DNA of 64,000 nucleotides, from the NCBI RefSeq assembly GCF_019797765.1, contig NZ_CP081862.1:2542001-2606000 (forward strand), written 5' to 3'. Below the pieces are notes generated by a model that saw only the letters and a list, made by a program, of their open reading frames with translations, made no database searches and was not told the DNA's origin. The translations under genes and the position numbers were made by a program. This stretch comes from Cellulomonas sp. C5510 (GTDB lineage: Bacteria; Actinomycetota; Actinomycetes; Actinomycetales; Cellulomonadaceae). Below, piece after piece: positions 19,338-29,889 of the stretch; the first letter of the stretch is position 1; every line of letters begins with the position of its first letter.

Positions 19338-20504
19338 ATGACCGCTGCCAGCCGCCGTACCGCCCGGCACACCCGTGCCGCCGCCCGGTCCGTCCGCCAC
19401 GCCCGGCCGCCCCGCACCCGCGGGAGGGTCGCCCGCGTCGCCGGCGCGACCGCAGCGGCGGTCGCGCTCTCGGGCGTCTCCGGCGCCGCCGCGCTGTACG
19501 CCTCGGTGGACGCGGGGATCGAGCACGCGGACGTGGACGCGTTCCTGGCGGACGACCGGGCGGTCGAGGAGCCGCCGCCCGCCGACGGGTACGCCGGCCG
19601 GCCGCTCAGCATCCTCGTCATGGGCACCGACAGCCGGGACGGCGAGAACGCGGAGCTGGCGGGCGAGGTCGAGGGCATGAGGTCGGACACGACGATCCTC
19701 GTGCACCTCTCCGCCGACCGGACGCGGGTCGACCTGGTGTCCGTGCCCCGGGACTCGCTCGTCCGCATCCCGGCGTGCACGCTCGAGGACGGCAGCACGA
19801 GCAGACCGCGCGAGTCCGCGATGTTCAACGACGCGTTCATGATCGGGGCCGGCAGCACGGGCAACCTCGCCGCGGCCGCCGCGTGCACCCGCCGCACGTT
19901 CGAGGAGAACTCGGGCGTCCGCACCGACGAGAGCATCGTCGTGAAGATGGACGGCGTCCGGGACGTCGTGGACGCCCTCGGCGGGGTACCGATGGACCTG
20001 CCCGAGGCGATGGACTCCCCCAAGGCGGGCCTGCACGTCCCCGCCGGCCCGCAGACGTTCGACGGCACCACGACCCTGGCGTTCCTGCGCGCCCGTACGG
20101 GTACCGGCAACGGCCTGGAGCTCGGCTCCGACCTGGCACGCATCGAGCGGCAGCAGCAGCTCATCGACGCCCTGGCCGCCCAGGTGCAGTCCACCGACCT
20201 GCTGACCGACCCGGGCACGCTCATGCCGGTGCTCACCGCGGTGAGCCGGTCCCTGTCCGTGAGCGACGGCCTCGGTCTGCGGTCGCTCGCGGGCATCGCG
20301 CTGACGCTGCGCGACGTGGACCCCGCGACTCTCGCGCCGGTGACCGTGCCGGTCGCGGAGGCGCCGTCCGACCCCGACCGCGTGGTGTGGACGTCGGACG
20401 CCGACGCCCTCTGGGAGCGGCTGAACGCGGATCAGCCGCTCGCGGGCGAGCCGACCGGCGACGGGACCGACCCGGCGGGCGCGGCGGTCACGACGGCGCC
20501 CTGA
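19338..20504 (+). CDS. LytR-CpsA-Psr (LCP) family cell-wall ligase
   Basis: A 388-residue membrane-anchored LCP protein that attaches glycopolymers such as teichoic-acid-like polymers or arabinogalactan to peptidoglycan. A basic cytoplasmic segment and one transmembrane helix (AGATAAAVALSGVSGAAALY) precede the LCP domain, which starts ILVMGTDSRDGE, then MRSDTTILVHLSADRTRVDLVSVPRD (split as RSDTTILVHL and VSVPRD, key Arg and Asp residues), DGVRDVVDALGGVPMDLPE and FLRARTGTGNGLELGSDLARIERQQQLI (key pieces FLRAR and DLARIERQQ). The gene stands alone on the plus strand between the glycosylase and the GNAT gene. Confidence 0.93.
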   Translation: MTAASRRTARHTRAAARSVRHARPPRTRGRVARVAGATAAAVALSGVSGAAALYASVDAGIEHADVDAFLADDRAVEEPPPADGYAGRPLSILVMGTDSRDGENAELAGEVEGMRSDTTILVHLSADRTRVDLVSVPRDSLVRIPACTLEDGSTSRPRESAMFNDAFMIGAGSTGNLAAAAACTRRTFEENSGVRTDESIVVKMDGVRDVVDALGGVPMDLPEAMDSPKAGLHVPAGPQTFDGTTTLAFLRARTGTGNGLELGSDLARIERQQQLIDALAAQVQSTDLLTDPGTLMPVLTAVSRSLSVSDGLGLRSLAGIALTLRDVDPATLAPVTVPVAEAPSDPDRVVWTSDADALWERLNADQPLAGEPTGDGTDPAGAAVTTAP

Positions 20505-20534
20505 CGCCCCGCCGGCCCACGCCGGGCAGGCGCC

Positions 20535-21443
20535 TCAGAACAGCACCGTCGCGTACGTGCCGACCTGGCGGAAGCCGACGGCGCGGTACGCCGCGAGGGC
20601 TCGCTCGTTGTAGTGGTTCGCGTAGAGCGACACGGTGGGCGCCACGGCGCGGCGCGTCAGCGTGACCACGGCCGCCATGCCCGCCTCCGAGAGCCCCTCG
20701 CCGCGCCGCGCCGGGTCGACCCACACGCCCTGCACCTGCGCGACCCCGCCCGCGACCGCCCCGAGCTCCGCCTTGAACACCACCTGGGGACCGGACGCCC
20801 CGGACTCGATCCTCACGAACGACCGCCCCTCGCGGACCAGCGACCGCACCCGCGCCTCGTAGGCGCCGCCGGTGCCCGCGACCGGCGAGTACCCGACCTC
20901 CTCGGTGAACATCCGCACGCAGGCGGGCAGGACCAGGTCGTACTCCCCGGGCGTCGAGCGCCGCACCGCCGGATCGGGATCGACGGCGGGCGCGTGGTCG
21001 ATGACCATCGACGGCTGGTCCGACCGGACCTCCCGGACGGCACCCCACGACGGCGCCAGCCGGTCCCAGAGCCCGAGCACGGCCGCCGCGTCCCCGACGA
21101 CGGAGGAGCACCGCCGGCCCTGCGCACGCCCGAACGCCGCGAAGCCGTCGAGCGCGTCCTCCCGCACGGCCGCGTCCGGGACGACGGGCACGAGGTTCGC
21201 CCCCGCCCAGCACACGGCCGCGAGCCTCCCTCCGGCGTCGTAGCCCCAGAGCTGCCCGCCGACGCGCCGCAGCCCGTGCAGCGCGGCCTGCTCCAACCGC
21301 GTCGTGGCGAGCACCGCGGCGACCGGGTCCTGCGCGCAGACCGCGAGCGCCGCGGGTACGTCGGTGTCGTCGAGCAGGCGTGGCTCCCCCGCGTGGGCGG
21401 GCCCACCGCCGGCGGCCAGGTCCTCCTCGACGCCGCGCACCAC
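20535..21443 (-). CDS. GNAT family N-acetyltransferase with N-terminal DUF4081 domain
   Basis: A 302-residue protein. Residues about 20-110 form the DUF4081 domain (PAALAVCAQDPVAAVLA, GQLWGYDAGGRLAAVCWAG), and the C-terminal half is a GNAT acetyltransferase with the acetyl-CoA loop (VQGVWVDPARRGEGLSEAGM) and the last motif SLYANHYNERALAAYRAVGF. This architecture is the one found next to ispG in actinobacteria. Substrate unknown. GTG 21443 starts 4 bp after the ispG stop, so the two are almost certainly co-transcribed. Confidence 0.88.
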   Translation of the reverse strand: MVRGVEEDLAAGGGPAHAGEPRLLDDTDVPAALAVCAQDPVAAVLATTRLEQAALHGLRRVGGQLWGYDAGGRLAAVCWAGANLVPVVPDAAVREDALDGFAAFGRAQGRRCSSVVGDAAAVLGLWDRLAPSWGAVREVRSDQPSMVIDHAPAVDPDPAVRRSTPGEYDLVLPACVRMFTEEVGYSPVAGTGGAYEARVRSLVREGRSFVRIESGASGPQVVFKAELGAVAGGVAQVQGVWVDPARRGEGLSEAGMAAVVTLTRRAVAPTVSLYANHYNERALAAYRAVGFRQVGTYATVLF

Positions 21444-21446
21444 GGA

Positions 21447-22607
21447 TCAGCCGACCGTGACGACGGGCCCGCCGCTGCCGTCCTGCGCCGCGTCCATGCT
21501 CTCGGCGATCCGCATGGCCTCGTCGATGAGCGTCTCGACGATGGCGGACTCCGGCACGGTGCGCACCACCTCTCCGCGCACGAAGATCTGGCCCTTGCCG
21601 TTGCCCGACGCGACGCCGAGGTCCGCCTCGCGCGCCTCGCCCGGGCCGTTCACCACGCAGCCCATCACGGCGACGCGCAGCGGCACCTCCAGCCCCTCGA
21701 GCCCGGCGGTGACGCGCTCCGCGAGCGTGTACACGTCCACCTGCGCCCGCCCGCACGACGGGCACGAGACGATCTCCAGCTTGCGGGGCCGCAGGTTGAG
21801 CGACTGGAGGATCTGGATGCCGACCTTGACCTCCTCGACCGGCGGCGCGGACAGGGAGACGCGGATGGTGTCGCCGATGCCCTTGCTGAGCAGCGCCCCG
21901 AACGCCGTCGCCGACTTGATGGTGCCCTGGAACGCCGGGCCCGCCTCCGTGACCCCGAGGTGCAGCGGCCAGTCGCCGCGCTCGGAGAGCAGCTCGTAGG
22001 CGCGCACCATCACGACCGGGTCGTTGTGCTTCACCGAGATCTTGAAGTCGTGGAAGTCGTGCTCCTCGAACAGCGACGCCTCCCACACGGCCGACTCCAC
22101 GAGGGCCTCCGGCGTCGCCTTGCCGTACTTCGCGAGCAGCCGCGGGTCGAGCGAGCCGGCGTTGACGCCGATGCGCAGGGAGACTCCGGCGTCCTGCGCG
22201 GCCCGGGCGATCTCCTTGACCTGGTCGTCGAACTTGCGGATGTTGCCCGGGTTGACGCGGACGGCGGCGCAGCCTGCGTCGATGGCCGCGAACACGTACC
22301 GCGGCTGGAAGTGGATGTCCGCGACCACGGGGATCTGCGACTTGCGGGCGATGGCCGGCAGGGCGTCGGCGTCGTCCTGGCTCGGCACCGCGACCCGCAC
22401 GATGTCGCACCCGGCGGCGGTCAGCTCGGCGATCTGCTGGAGGGTGGCGTTGACGTCGGACGTCAGGGTCGTCGTCATCGACTGCACGCTGACGGGCGCG
22501 TCGCCGCCGACCTCGACCTTGCCGACGCGGATCTTCCGGGTGGGCCGCCGCGGGGCCAGCACGGGGGCGGGGGCCTCCGGCATGCCCAGGCTGATGGGGG
22601 TGCTCAC
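21447..22607 (-). CDS. ispG: 4-hydroxy-3-methylbut-2-en-1-yl diphosphate synthase (flavodoxin)
   Basis: A 386-residue IspG/GcpE, the [4Fe-4S] enzyme that converts MEcPP to HMBPP in the MEP isoprenoid pathway. The TIM-barrel part starts [20 protein letters not shown]; iron-sulfur ligands lie in SCPSCGR and the later [10 protein letters not shown]. The start is GTG 22607 with GAGG close upstream. It lies behind the rip protease gene, and dxr of the same pathway is in the same gene string, though two unrelated genes now separate them. Confidence 0.96.
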   Translation of the reverse strand: MSTPISLGMPEAPAPVLAPRRPTRKIRVGKVEVGGDAPVSVQSMTTTLTSDVNATLQQIAELTAAGCDIVRVAVPSQDDADALPAIARKSQIPVVADIHFQPRYVFAAIDAGCAAVRVNPGNIRKFDDQVKEIARAAQDAGVSLRIGVNAGSLDPRLLAKYGKATPEALVESAVWEASLFEEHDFHDFKISVKHNDPVVMVRAYELLSERGDWPLHLGVTEAGPAFQGTIKSATAFGALLSKGIGDTIRVSLSAPPVEEVKVGIQILQSLNLRPRKLEIVSCPSCGRAQVDVYTLAERVTAGLEGLEVPLRVAVMGCVVNGPGEAREADLGVASGNGKGQIFVRGEVVRTVPESAIVETLIDEAMRIAESMDAAQDGSGGPVVTVG

Positions 22608-22677
22608 CGCCTCATCATCGCACCGCGAGCCGTGCGTGCACCCGTACCGCGCCGGGGCGGCGACGCGCGTCAGCGCG

Positions 22678-23994
22678 TCAGCCCAGGGAGGCGGGGGCGA
22701 CGACGTCGGCGTACGCGAGGAGCAGGCCCATGCCCCCGAGCAGGACGAAGACGGCGAGCGCGACCGGCTGCAGGCGCGCGGCGTCGGCGGGACGCGGGCG
22801 GGGCAGGTCCCGCACCCGGGCGACGGTGCGCTTGGTGCCCTCCCAGAGGGCGGCGGCCACGTGCCCGCCGTCGAGCGGGACCAGCGGGATGAGGTTGAAG
22901 ACGAACAGCGCGATGTTGAGCGACGCGAGCAGGCTGAGCATCGCCGACACGCGCTCGGCCACGCCCACGCCCGGGGCGTCGCTCGACGCGACCTCGCCGG
23001 CGAGCCGGGCGATGCCCACGGGACCGAGCACCCCGCCGGAGTCGCGCTCCGCGCCGCCGAACGCGCTCTGCGCGATGCCCGCGAGGCTCACGGGGAGCGT
23101 CACGACGGCCTTGCCGGTCTGCCACACGGCGTCGGCGGTCAGGGTCACGACCTCGGACGCCGGCTGGCGCTGCAGCTCGGTGCCGGGGCTGACGCCGAGG
23201 AACCCGACGCTGCGGGTCACGGGCTCGCCGTCGTCGCCGGTGACCACCCGGCCGTCGTCCCCGACCACCGGGCGCTCGGCCACCACCGGCGTGACGGACA
23301 GCGTCACCCGCTCGCCGTCCCGCTCGACGACGACGGGCACCGCCTCGTCACCGGTGCCGCGGATGAGGCCGGACAGCTGGTCCCAGCTCGTGATGTCCAC
23401 GCCGTCGTACGCGACGACCGTGTCCCCGGGGCGCAGGCCCGCGGCGGCGCCCGGCGCGGCGGGGTCGGACGGCGAGCACTCCGTGGCCGTCGAGTCGGCG
23501 GGGAGCACGCACTGGCTGACGGACGCCAGCGTGGTGCTCGCCCCGGACGTGCCGATGCCGATGAGCACCACCGCGAGCAGCACCACCGCGATGACGAGGT
23601 TCATCACGGGGCCGCCGAGCATGACGACGAGCTTCTTCGGGGTCGAGAGCCGGTAGAACGCGCGGTGGTCCTCCCCCGGCCGGATCTCCTCCGCACTGGC
23701 CTCGCGGGCGTCGGCGGCCATCCTGCTGAAGAACCCGCGCACCGGCGGGTTCCCCACGGCCTCGGGCGTCGGGTACATGCCGATCAGCCGGACGTAGCCG
23801 CCCAGCGGGACCGCCTTGACGCCGTACTCCGTCTCGCCCCGCGTGCGGGACCACAGCGTCGGGCCGAAGCCGACCATGTACTGGCTCACCCGCACGCCGA
23901 AGCGCTTGGCGGGCACCATGTGACCGACCTCGTGCAGGGCGATGGACACCAGGATGCCCACGACGAGCACGAGCACGCCGATCACGTAGGCCAT
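22678..23994 (-). CDS. M50 family site-2 intramembrane protease (RseP/Rip1-like)
   Basis: A 438-residue membrane protease. The zinc motif HEVGH is at residues 21-25 in the first helix, and the third ligand motif PLVPLDGGH is near the C-terminus. A PDZ domain lies between ([22 protein letters not shown]), with a long insert after it. Relatives cut membrane-bound anti-sigma factors to release extracytoplasmic sigma factors. Position between dxr and ispG is conserved in actinobacteria; here the diguanylate cyclase gene sits directly upstream with 15 bp between them. Confidence 0.94.
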   Translation of the reverse strand: MAYVIGVLVLVVGILVSIALHEVGHMVPAKRFGVRVSQYMVGFGPTLWSRTRGETEYGVKAVPLGGYVRLIGMYPTPEAVGNPPVRGFFSRMAADAREASAEEIRPGEDHRAFYRLSTPKKLVVMLGGPVMNLVIAVVLLAVVLIGIGTSGASTTLASVSQCVLPADSTATECSPSDPAAPGAAAGLRPGDTVVAYDGVDITSWDQLSGLIRGTGDEAVPVVVERDGERVTLSVTPVVAERPVVGDDGRVVTGDDGEPVTRSVGFLGVSPGTELQRQPASEVVTLTADAVWQTGKAVVTLPVSLAGIAQSAFGGAERDSGGVLGPVGIARLAGEVASSDAPGVGVAERVSAMLSLLASLNIALFVFNLIPLVPLDGGHVAAALWEGTKRTVARVRDLPRPRPADAARLQPVALAVFVLLGGMGLLLAYADVVAPASLG

Positions 23995-24009
23995 GCGGCA
24001 CGCTCCCGT

Positions 24010-25227
24010 TCAGCGGTGGTCGGTCGCCGGTCGGCGACGGTCGGACGACCCCACATCCTGCCCCCTCGACCTGGGTGCCGGCTGGACGTCGGTGGTGCTG
24101 CCTGCGGTGTCGTCGGCGGCGACCCGGTCCCGCCCCGAGCGCTTGGCGCGGTACATGAGGGCGTCCACGCGCTCGATGGCGGTCGAGGGATCCTCGCCCG
24201 GGCGCAGGGACGTCACGCCGAGGCTCGCCGTGACGTGCACGTCGGCGGCGCGCTGCACCGCCCCGGGGAGCAGCCCGCGCAGCCGCTCGGCCATCTCGCG
24301 GGCGTCCCCGAGGCCCATGCCGGGGGCGACGACGACGAACTCCTCGCCCCCGAGCCGGGCGACGAGGTCCCCCGACCGGACCTGCTGCTCGAGGGTGTGG
24401 GCCACGGCGACGAGCACCCGGTCGCCCACGGCGTGGCCCAGGGTGTCGTTGATGAGCTTGAACCGGTCGAGGTCCAGGTACACCAGGGCGACGTCCAGCC
24501 CGGACCCGACGACCCGTGCCTGGTACGCCAGCTCCTCCTCGAGCCGGCGGCGGTTCGCCGCGCCGGTCAGCGCGTCCCGGTACGCCATCTCGCGCATGCT
24601 CGCCGCCTCCGCGCTGGCGTGCTCCGCGACGAGGAACGCCCGGGTCGCGTGCTCCTTGGTGCGGGACAGCACCCAGACCATGGCCGCGAGCACCGCGAGG
24701 TACATCGCGTACCGCAGCAGGTCCACGCCGTGGGCGCCGCGCCGGCCGTCGTCGGGCCCGACGGCGAGCGCCACGATCCCCACCGCCGGCGTGGCGACCA
24801 CCAGGACGCCGGCGTGCAGCACCGCGAACCGCGTCGGGTAGACGAGGAAGCCGATGACCACGAACAGCGCCAGCCCCATGAACGTGGTGGGGAACAACGC
24901 GTCCCACCCGCCGTGGTCCGCGCCGAGGCGGGCGGCCAGGACGCCGAGCCACAGCCCGTCGAAGGCGGACAGCACGAGCCGGGCGACGGGGATCGTCGTC
25001 CGCGGGCGGCGGAGCAGCACCCAGCCGAACGCGAGCACCACGACGAACAGCACCGGGGAGACCACCCGCAGCAGCGGGTCGTCCCACCGGGCCACGGCGA
25101 CCGAGGCGATCGCGACCGCACCCGCGCCCAGGCACACCAGCAGCACGCGGCGGATCAGCCCGAGCGTCGGGTCGCCGGACCGGCGTGCCACGGGCAGGTC
25201 CCGCGGGGCGGGCGACGGTGCGGACAT
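24010..25227 (-). CDS. Membrane diguanylate cyclase (GGDEF domain)
   Basis: A 405-residue protein with about six transmembrane helices (residues roughly 24-190, no named sensory domain) and a C-terminal GGDEF domain. The active-site motif is GGEEF at 293-297, which is competent, and an intact inhibitory site RxxD (RSGD, 284-287) lies five residues before it. It should make cyclic di-GMP from GTP with product inhibition. No EAL or PilZ gene is nearby. GGAGAG precedes ATG 25227. It sits inside the normally continuous dxr-rip-ispG order, so it is a later insertion there. Confidence 0.92.
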   Translation of the reverse strand: MSAPSPAPRDLPVARRSGDPTLGLIRRVLLVCLGAGAVAIASVAVARWDDPLLRVVSPVLFVVVLAFGWVLLRRPRTTIPVARLVLSAFDGLWLGVLAARLGADHGGWDALFPTTFMGLALFVVIGFLVYPTRFAVLHAGVLVVATPAVGIVALAVGPDDGRRGAHGVDLLRYAMYLAVLAAMVWVLSRTKEHATRAFLVAEHASAEAASMREMAYRDALTGAANRRRLEEELAYQARVVGSGLDVALVYLDLDRFKLINDTLGHAVGDRVLVAVAHTLEQQVRSGDLVARLGGEEFVVVAPGMGLGDAREMAERLRGLLPGAVQRAADVHVTASLGVTSLRPGEDPSTAIERVDALMYRAKRSGRDRVAADDTAGSTTDVQPAPRSRGQDVGSSDRRRPATDHR

Positions 25228-25535
25228 AGCGCTCTCCGGGGTGGTCAGGGTCGAGGCACGGTACCTCGCCCGCCCGCCCCGCGCCGGTGCCGCAGGGCGG
25301 GTTCACCCGCGGATCACCCGCCCGGCGATTCCGGCGCGTCGCGACCGGGCCGGCAGGAGGCGTCGCCGCGGGACGGGCGGAGCGCTTGCGCGGACCGTTC
25401 CCCGCGGGTGACCATCGGCGCCGTGACTCCCGGATCGCAGCCCGGGGCGGTGCCGCGGGGCACGTCCCGCCGGGCCCGCTCGACCCAGCCCGACCGGAGA
25501 CCGCCGCACGACGGTGGCCGCCCGGCGGCGGTCCT
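25228..25535. other. Intergenic region between divergent GGDEF and FAD oxidoreductase genes
   Basis: About 308 bp that should hold both promoters. I see only a short inverted repeat CGAGG/CCTCG at 25252-25268. No clear -10/-35 pair, operator or RNA element was recognised. The open frame of the oxidoreductase continues back into this region but the protein there has no family resemblance. Confidence 0.5.
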
Positions 25536-26954
25536 GTGACGGGCGGCGGGCCCGAGGGCGGGGCGTCGCTCGCGTGGACGGCGGGGCGGGACCTCGCCGG
25601 GCTGTCGCTGTGGTTCGACCAGGTGTCCGCGGACGGGCCGCTGGACCAGCGCGACCCGCTCGACGGGGACACCACCGCCGACGTGGTCGTGGTCGGTGCG
25701 GGCCTGACGGGCCTGTGGACCGCGTACTACCTGCTGGAGGCCGACCCCGCGCTGGACGTCCTCGTGGTCGAGCAGGCCGTGGCGGGCTACGGCGCCAGCG
25801 GCCGCCACGGCGGCTGGTGCTCGGCGCGCTTCCCCGTACCCGCCGGCGTGATCGCCCGCCGGCACGGGGAGGACGCCGCGCGGTCCATGCGGTCGGCGAT
25901 GCGGGACACCGTCGTCGAAGTGGGGGGCGTGGCCGCCGCCGAGGAGATCGACTGCGACTTCGCCTACGGGGGGGCGGTCACCCTGGCCCGCACCCCGGCG
26001 CAGCTCGAGCGTCTCACCGCCGGGGCCGACGACGCCGGCCGCTGGGGCGACGAGGTGGAGCTGCTCGGCCCGGCGGAGGTCGCCGAGCACGTCCGCGCCG
26101 ACGACGTGCTCGGCGGCACGTGGACGCCGGACTGCGCGCGGGTGCAGCCAGCGCGGCTGGTCCGCGGCCTCGCGGACGTCGTGGCCGCCCGCGGCGCACG
26201 CCTCGTGGAGGGCACCCGCGCGCTGCGGATCTCCCCCCGCGCCGTCGTCACCGACCAGGGGACCGTCCGGGCGCGCCAGGTCGTGCGCGCCGTCGAGGCG
26301 TGGACGGCGACGCTGCCCGGCACGCGCCGCGTGCTCGCACCGCTGTACTCGCTCATGATCGCCACCGAGCCCCTGCCGACGAGCACGTGGGACCTCATGG
26401 GGCTGGAGCGCGGGCAGACGTTCGCCGACGCCCGGCACCTGCTCGTCCACGGGCAGCGCACGGCGGACGACCGGCTCGCGTTCGGGGGCCGCGGGGCCCC
26501 CTACCACTGGGGTTCGGCCGTCGACCCGGCGTTCGACCAGGACCCGCGGGTCACGCGGAGTCTCCGCGGCGCCCTGGTGGAGCTGTTCCCCGCCGTACGG
26601 GACGCGCGGACCACGCACGCCTGGGGCGGACCCCTCGGCGTGTCCCGCGACGGGCACCCGTCCGTCGGGCTCGCGGACGACGGCCTCGCCTGGGCGGGCG
26701 GCTACGGCGGCGACGGCGTCGCGACCGCCAACCTCGCCGGCCGGACCCTCGCGGACCTGCTCACCGGCACGGACTCGGCGCTGACCCGGCTGCCGTGGGT
26801 CGGGCACCGGTCACCGCCCTGGGGGCCGGAACCGGTGCGGTGGGCGGGCATCGCCGCCGGCCGGCGCGGGGCGGCAGTGGCGGACGCGGAGGAACGGCTC
26901 ACCGGCCGGCCGAGCCGTCTGGCGCGCGCGCTGGTCCCGCTGCCGGGGGCCTGA
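25536..26954 (+). CDS. FAD-dependent oxidoreductase (DAO / PuuB-like family)
   Basis: About 472 residues. The FAD-binding Rossmann motif is ADVVVVGAGLTGLWTAYYLL, preceded by the SLWFDQ segment typical of this actinobacterial subgroup; YGASGRHGGWCSARFP follows, as in gamma-glutamylputrescine oxidase and related D-amino-acid-oxidase-fold enzymes. The C-terminal FAD-contact segment is WAGGYGGDGVATANLAGRTLADLL (key piece GGYGGDGV). The substrate is probably an amine or amino acid, by family only. GTG 25536 (VTGGGPEGG) is the most likely start; no good ribosome-binding site supports it. Convergent with dxr. Confidence 0.85.
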   Translation: MTGGGPEGGASLAWTAGRDLAGLSLWFDQVSADGPLDQRDPLDGDTTADVVVVGAGLTGLWTAYYLLEADPALDVLVVEQAVAGYGASGRHGGWCSARFPVPAGVIARRHGEDAARSMRSAMRDTVVEVGGVAAAEEIDCDFAYGGAVTLARTPAQLERLTAGADDAGRWGDEVELLGPAEVAEHVRADDVLGGTWTPDCARVQPARLVRGLADVVAARGARLVEGTRALRISPRAVVTDQGTVRARQVVRAVEAWTATLPGTRRVLAPLYSLMIATEPLPTSTWDLMGLERGQTFADARHLLVHGQRTADDRLAFGGRGAPYHWGSAVDPAFDQDPRVTRSLRGALVELFPAVRDARTTHAWGGPLGVSRDGHPSVGLADDGLAWAGGYGGDGVATANLAGRTLADLLTGTDSALTRLPWVGHRSPPWGPEPVRWAGIAAGRRGAAVADAEERLTGRPSRLARALVPLPGA

Positions 26955-26984
26955 GCGTCGCGCCGGGCGGTCCGGGCGCCACCG

Positions 26985-28169
26985 TCAGGCGGCTGCGACG
27001 CGCTCCCGGGCCCGGGCGCGCGCCCACGCCTCCGCCGCGTGCACGTCCGCGACCGAACCGGCAGGACCGCCCCCGTAGGCCGCGAGCACCTCCTCGACCA
27101 CGGCGACCACGCCGAGGAACGGCAGCCTGCCGTCGAGGAACGCCGCGACGGCCTCCTCGTTCGCCGCGTTGTACACCGCCGGGTGCGTCCCTGACGCCGC
27201 GACCGCGCCCCGGGCGAGCGCCACCGCGCCGAACACGTCCTCGTCGAGCGGCTCGAACGTCCACGACCCCGCCCGGGTCCAGTCGCACGGCGTGGCGACG
27301 TCCGGCACGCGGTCCGGCCACGACAGGCCGAGGGCGATCGGCAGCCGCATGTCCGGCGGCGACGCCTGCGCGATCGTCGACCCGTCGGCGAACTCCACCA
27401 TCGAGTGCACGACGGACTGCGGGTGCACCACCACCTGGATGTCCGCCACCGGGACGTCGAACAGCAGGTGCGCCTCGATCAGCTCCAGCCCCTTGTTGAC
27501 CATGGTCGCGGAGTTGACCGTGACCACCGGCCCCATCGACCAGGTGGGGTGGGCCAGGGCGTCCGCCGGCGTCACGTCCGCGAGCTCCGCGCGGGACCGG
27601 CCGCGGAACGGTCCCCCGGAGGCGGTCAGCACCAGGCGCCGCACCTCGGACCGGGCGCCTCCCCGCAGGCACTGCGCGATCGCCGAGTGCTCGGAGTCGA
27701 CCGGCACGACCTGCCCGGGGCGCTGCACCGCGGCGCGTACCAGCGGCCCGCCGGCCACCAGGGACTCCTTGTTCGCCAGCGCCAGCGTGCTGCCGGCCTC
27801 CAGGGCGGCGAGCGTCGGACCCAGGCCGACCGAGCCGGTGATCCCGTTGAGCACCACGTCCGCGCCACGGGCCGCGAGCTGCGTCGCCGCGTCCGGGCCG
27901 GTGAGCACCTCGACGCCCATCTGCCGCAGCCCCGCGTCGGCGGACGCGCGGACGAGCTCGGCGAACACCGCGCCCGCGGCGTCGGGGTCCGCCACCGCGA
28001 CCGTCTGCGCCCCGAGCGCCACCGCCTGCCGGGCCAGCGCCACGGGGTCCGCCCCGCCGGCGCTGAGACCGGTCACCCGGAACCGGTCGGGGTTCCGGGT
28101 CACGACGTCGACGGCCTGGGTGCCGATCGAACCGGTGGAGCCGAGCAGGACGACGGTGCGCGCGTTCAT
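26985..28169 (-). CDS. dxr: 1-deoxy-D-xylulose-5-phosphate reductoisomerase
   Basis: About 394 residues. The NADPH motif is [14 protein letters not shown] near the N-terminus; [10 protein letters not shown] and the metal/substrate region [13 protein letters not shown] are conserved, as is [10 protein letters not shown]. It catalyses the first committed MEP-pathway step, DXP to MEP. ATG 28169 is preferred because AGGA lies 8-9 nt upstream; ATG 28178 would add three residues. In many actinobacteria rip and ispG follow directly; here the FAD oxidoreductase and GGDEF genes intervene. Confidence 0.95.
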   Translation of the reverse strand: MNARTVVLLGSTGSIGTQAVDVVTRNPDRFRVTGLSAGGADPVALARQAVALGAQTVAVADPDAAGAVFAELVRASADAGLRQMGVEVLTGPDAATQLAARGADVVLNGITGSVGLGPTLAALEAGSTLALANKESLVAGGPLVRAAVQRPGQVVPVDSEHSAIAQCLRGGARSEVRRLVLTASGGPFRGRSRAELADVTPADALAHPTWSMGPVVTVNSATMVNKGLELIEAHLLFDVPVADIQVVVHPQSVVHSMVEFADGSTIAQASPPDMRLPIALGLSWPDRVPDVATPCDWTRAGSWTFEPLDEDVFGAVALARGAVAASGTHPAVYNAANEEAVAAFLDGRLPFLGVVAVVEEVLAAYGGGPAGSVADVHAAEAWARARARERVAAA

Positions 28170-28194
28170 CCGCACCATCCTGCCCGAGGCCGGG

Positions 28195-28752
28195 CTACTC
28201 CGCGGCGAGCAGCACGTCGACGGCGCGTTCGAAGAACGCGTCCACGGGTCCCTCGGCGTACGCCCTGCCGCCCTTCGCGCGCCGGAACACCGCCGAGCGC
28301 ACCTCCTGCGCCGCCAGCGGGGTGTTGGTGTCGAAGTACGCGACCAGCCGGTGGCACAGCGCGTCGACGTCCTCGGCGAGGTACCCCGGCTGCCGGCCCT
28401 TCGGCGGGGAGAACCGCTCGCCGTCCGGCCGCGTGAGCCGGCCGTACAGCGTGCGCGCCTGCTCGGCGAGCTGCTCCAGCCACGCCTGCCGGCCGCGCTC
28501 CGCGATGAAGTCCGCGCGGGCGCGGGCGACGAACGCCGCCTCCAGCCGGTCGAGCGCCGCGTCGACCGCCGTCGTGGAGTAGCCGTGGCGCACCAGGTCG
28601 AACGCGACGGTGCGGACGTCCGTGCTGGACAGCGCGCCGGACGGCCCCTGCTCGTAGACGCTGCGGGCGTGCGCGAAGAAGTCGTCGACCTCCTCCGGGT
28701 GGTACCCGGTGCGCACGCCCGTCACCCGCCGGAACATGGTGCCGCCGCTCAT
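28195..28752 (-). CDS. DivIVA-like domain protein with two copies of the motif
   Basis: A 185-residue soluble protein with two DivIVA-type N-terminal motifs: [20 protein letters not shown] (about residues 6-25) and [20 protein letters not shown] (about 113-132). True DivIVA/Wag31 has one such motif followed by a long coiled coil; here the two motifs are joined by a short helical segment and no long coiled coil is present. The gene overlaps rlmN by one base (TGATG). A role in polar or septal localisation is only suggested by the motif. Confidence 0.8.
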   Translation of the reverse strand: MSGGTMFRRVTGVRTGYHPEEVDDFFAHARSVYEQGPSGALSSTDVRTVAFDLVRHGYSTTAVDAALDRLEAAFVARARADFIAERGRQAWLEQLAEQARTLYGRLTRPDGERFSPPKGRQPGYLAEDVDALCHRLVAYFDTNTPLAAQEVRSAVFRRAKGGRAYAEGPVDAFFERAVDVLLAAE

Positions 28753-29876
28753 CAGTCCTCCTCAGCCGCCAGCTGCCCGCACGCACCGTCGATGTCGGAC
28801 CCGCGGGTGTCGCGGACGGTGGTGGGGATGCCGTGTGCGCGCAAGCGTGCCACGAACTCCTGCTCGACGGCAGGATCGCTCGCCGTCCACTTCGACCCCG
28901 GCGTGGGGTTCAGCGGGATCGGGTTGCAGTGCACCCAGCCGCGTCCCCGGCGGTTCAGCTCCGTGCCGAGCAGGTCCGCGCGCCACGCCTGGTCGTTGAT
29001 GTCGCGCATGAGCGCGTACTCGATGGACACCCGCCGGCCCGTCGCCTGGAAGTACTCGAACGCGGCGTCGATGGTCTCCTTGACGCTCCACCGGGTGTTG
29101 ATCGGCACCAGCTCGTTGCGCAGCTCGTCGTCCGGGGCGTGGAGCGACAGCGCCAGCGTCACCGGGATGCCCTCGCCCGCGAGCTTCCGCATCGCCGGCA
29201 CGAGGCCGACCGTGGAGACCGTGATGTTGCGGGCCGACATGCCGAGGCCCTGCGGGACCGGCGCGGTCAGCCGGCGCACGGTCTCCATCACCGTCTTGTA
29301 GTTCGCGAGCGGCTCGCCCATGCCCATGAACACGACGTTCGACAGCCGCGTCGGGCCGCCCGGGACCTCCCCGGCCGCCAACGCCGCGGCGGCGTGCCGG
29401 ACCTGCTCGACGACCTCGGCGGTCGACAGGTTGCGGGTGAGCCCGAGCTGACCGGTCGCGCAGAACGGGCACGCCATGCCGCAGCCCGCCTGGCTCGACA
29501 CGCACAGCGTCGACCGGTGGGCGTACCGCATGAGCACCGACTCGACCTTCGCACCGTCGAACAGGTGCCACAGCGTCTTGACGGTCGTGCCGCCGTCGGC
29601 CTGCATGGTGCGCGCCGCGGTCAGCAGCGGCGGGAACAGCGCCTCGACCAGCTTGTCGCGGCTGGCGGCGGGCAGGTCCGTCATCGCCGCCGGGTCGGCC
29701 GTCAGGTGGCTGAAGTAGTGCGTCGCGAGCTGCTTGGCGCGCAGCGGCTTCTCCCCCAGCTCCGTCACGGCCGCGACCCGCTCCTCGGGCGTGAGGTCCA
29801 CGAAGTGCTTCGGCGGCTTCCCGCGGGCGCCGCGCGTGGGCGCGGACAGGTTCAGTGCGACGGGTGTGGCGTTCAT
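28752..29876 (-). CDS. rlmN: Dual-specificity 23S rRNA A2503 / tRNA A37 methyltransferase
   Basis: A 374-residue radical-SAM methyltransferase. The cluster motif CxxxCxxC is at C132, C136 and C139 (CGMACPFC). The catalytic mechanism also uses a C-terminal Cys, visible near the end in [20 protein letters not shown] is the conserved glycine-rich loop. It follows cdsA and is coupled to the DivIVA-like gene. GGGG precedes the ATG. Confidence 0.96.
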   Translation of the reverse strand: MNATPVALNLSAPTRGARGKPPKHFVDLTPEERVAAVTELGEKPLRAKQLATHYFSHLTADPAAMTDLPAASRDKLVEALFPPLLTAARTMQADGGTTVKTLWHLFDGAKVESVLMRYAHRSTLCVSSQAGCGMACPFCATGQLGLTRNLSTAEVVEQVRHAAAALAAGEVPGGPTRLSNVVFMGMGEPLANYKTVMETVRRLTAPVPQGLGMSARNITVSTVGLVPAMRKLAGEGIPVTLALSLHAPDDELRNELVPINTRWSVKETIDAAFEYFQATGRRVSIEYALMRDINDQAWRADLLGTELNRRGRGWVHCNPIPLNPTPGSKWTASDPAVEQEFVARLRAHGIPTTVRDTRGSDIDGACGQLAAEED

Positions 29877-29889
29877 GGGTCCCCCCGGA

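Noticed and set aside
22024..25539. A 1171-codon plus-strand open frame over ispG, rip and the GGDEF gene
   Set aside because: It crosses three well-supported genes and has no family resemblance.
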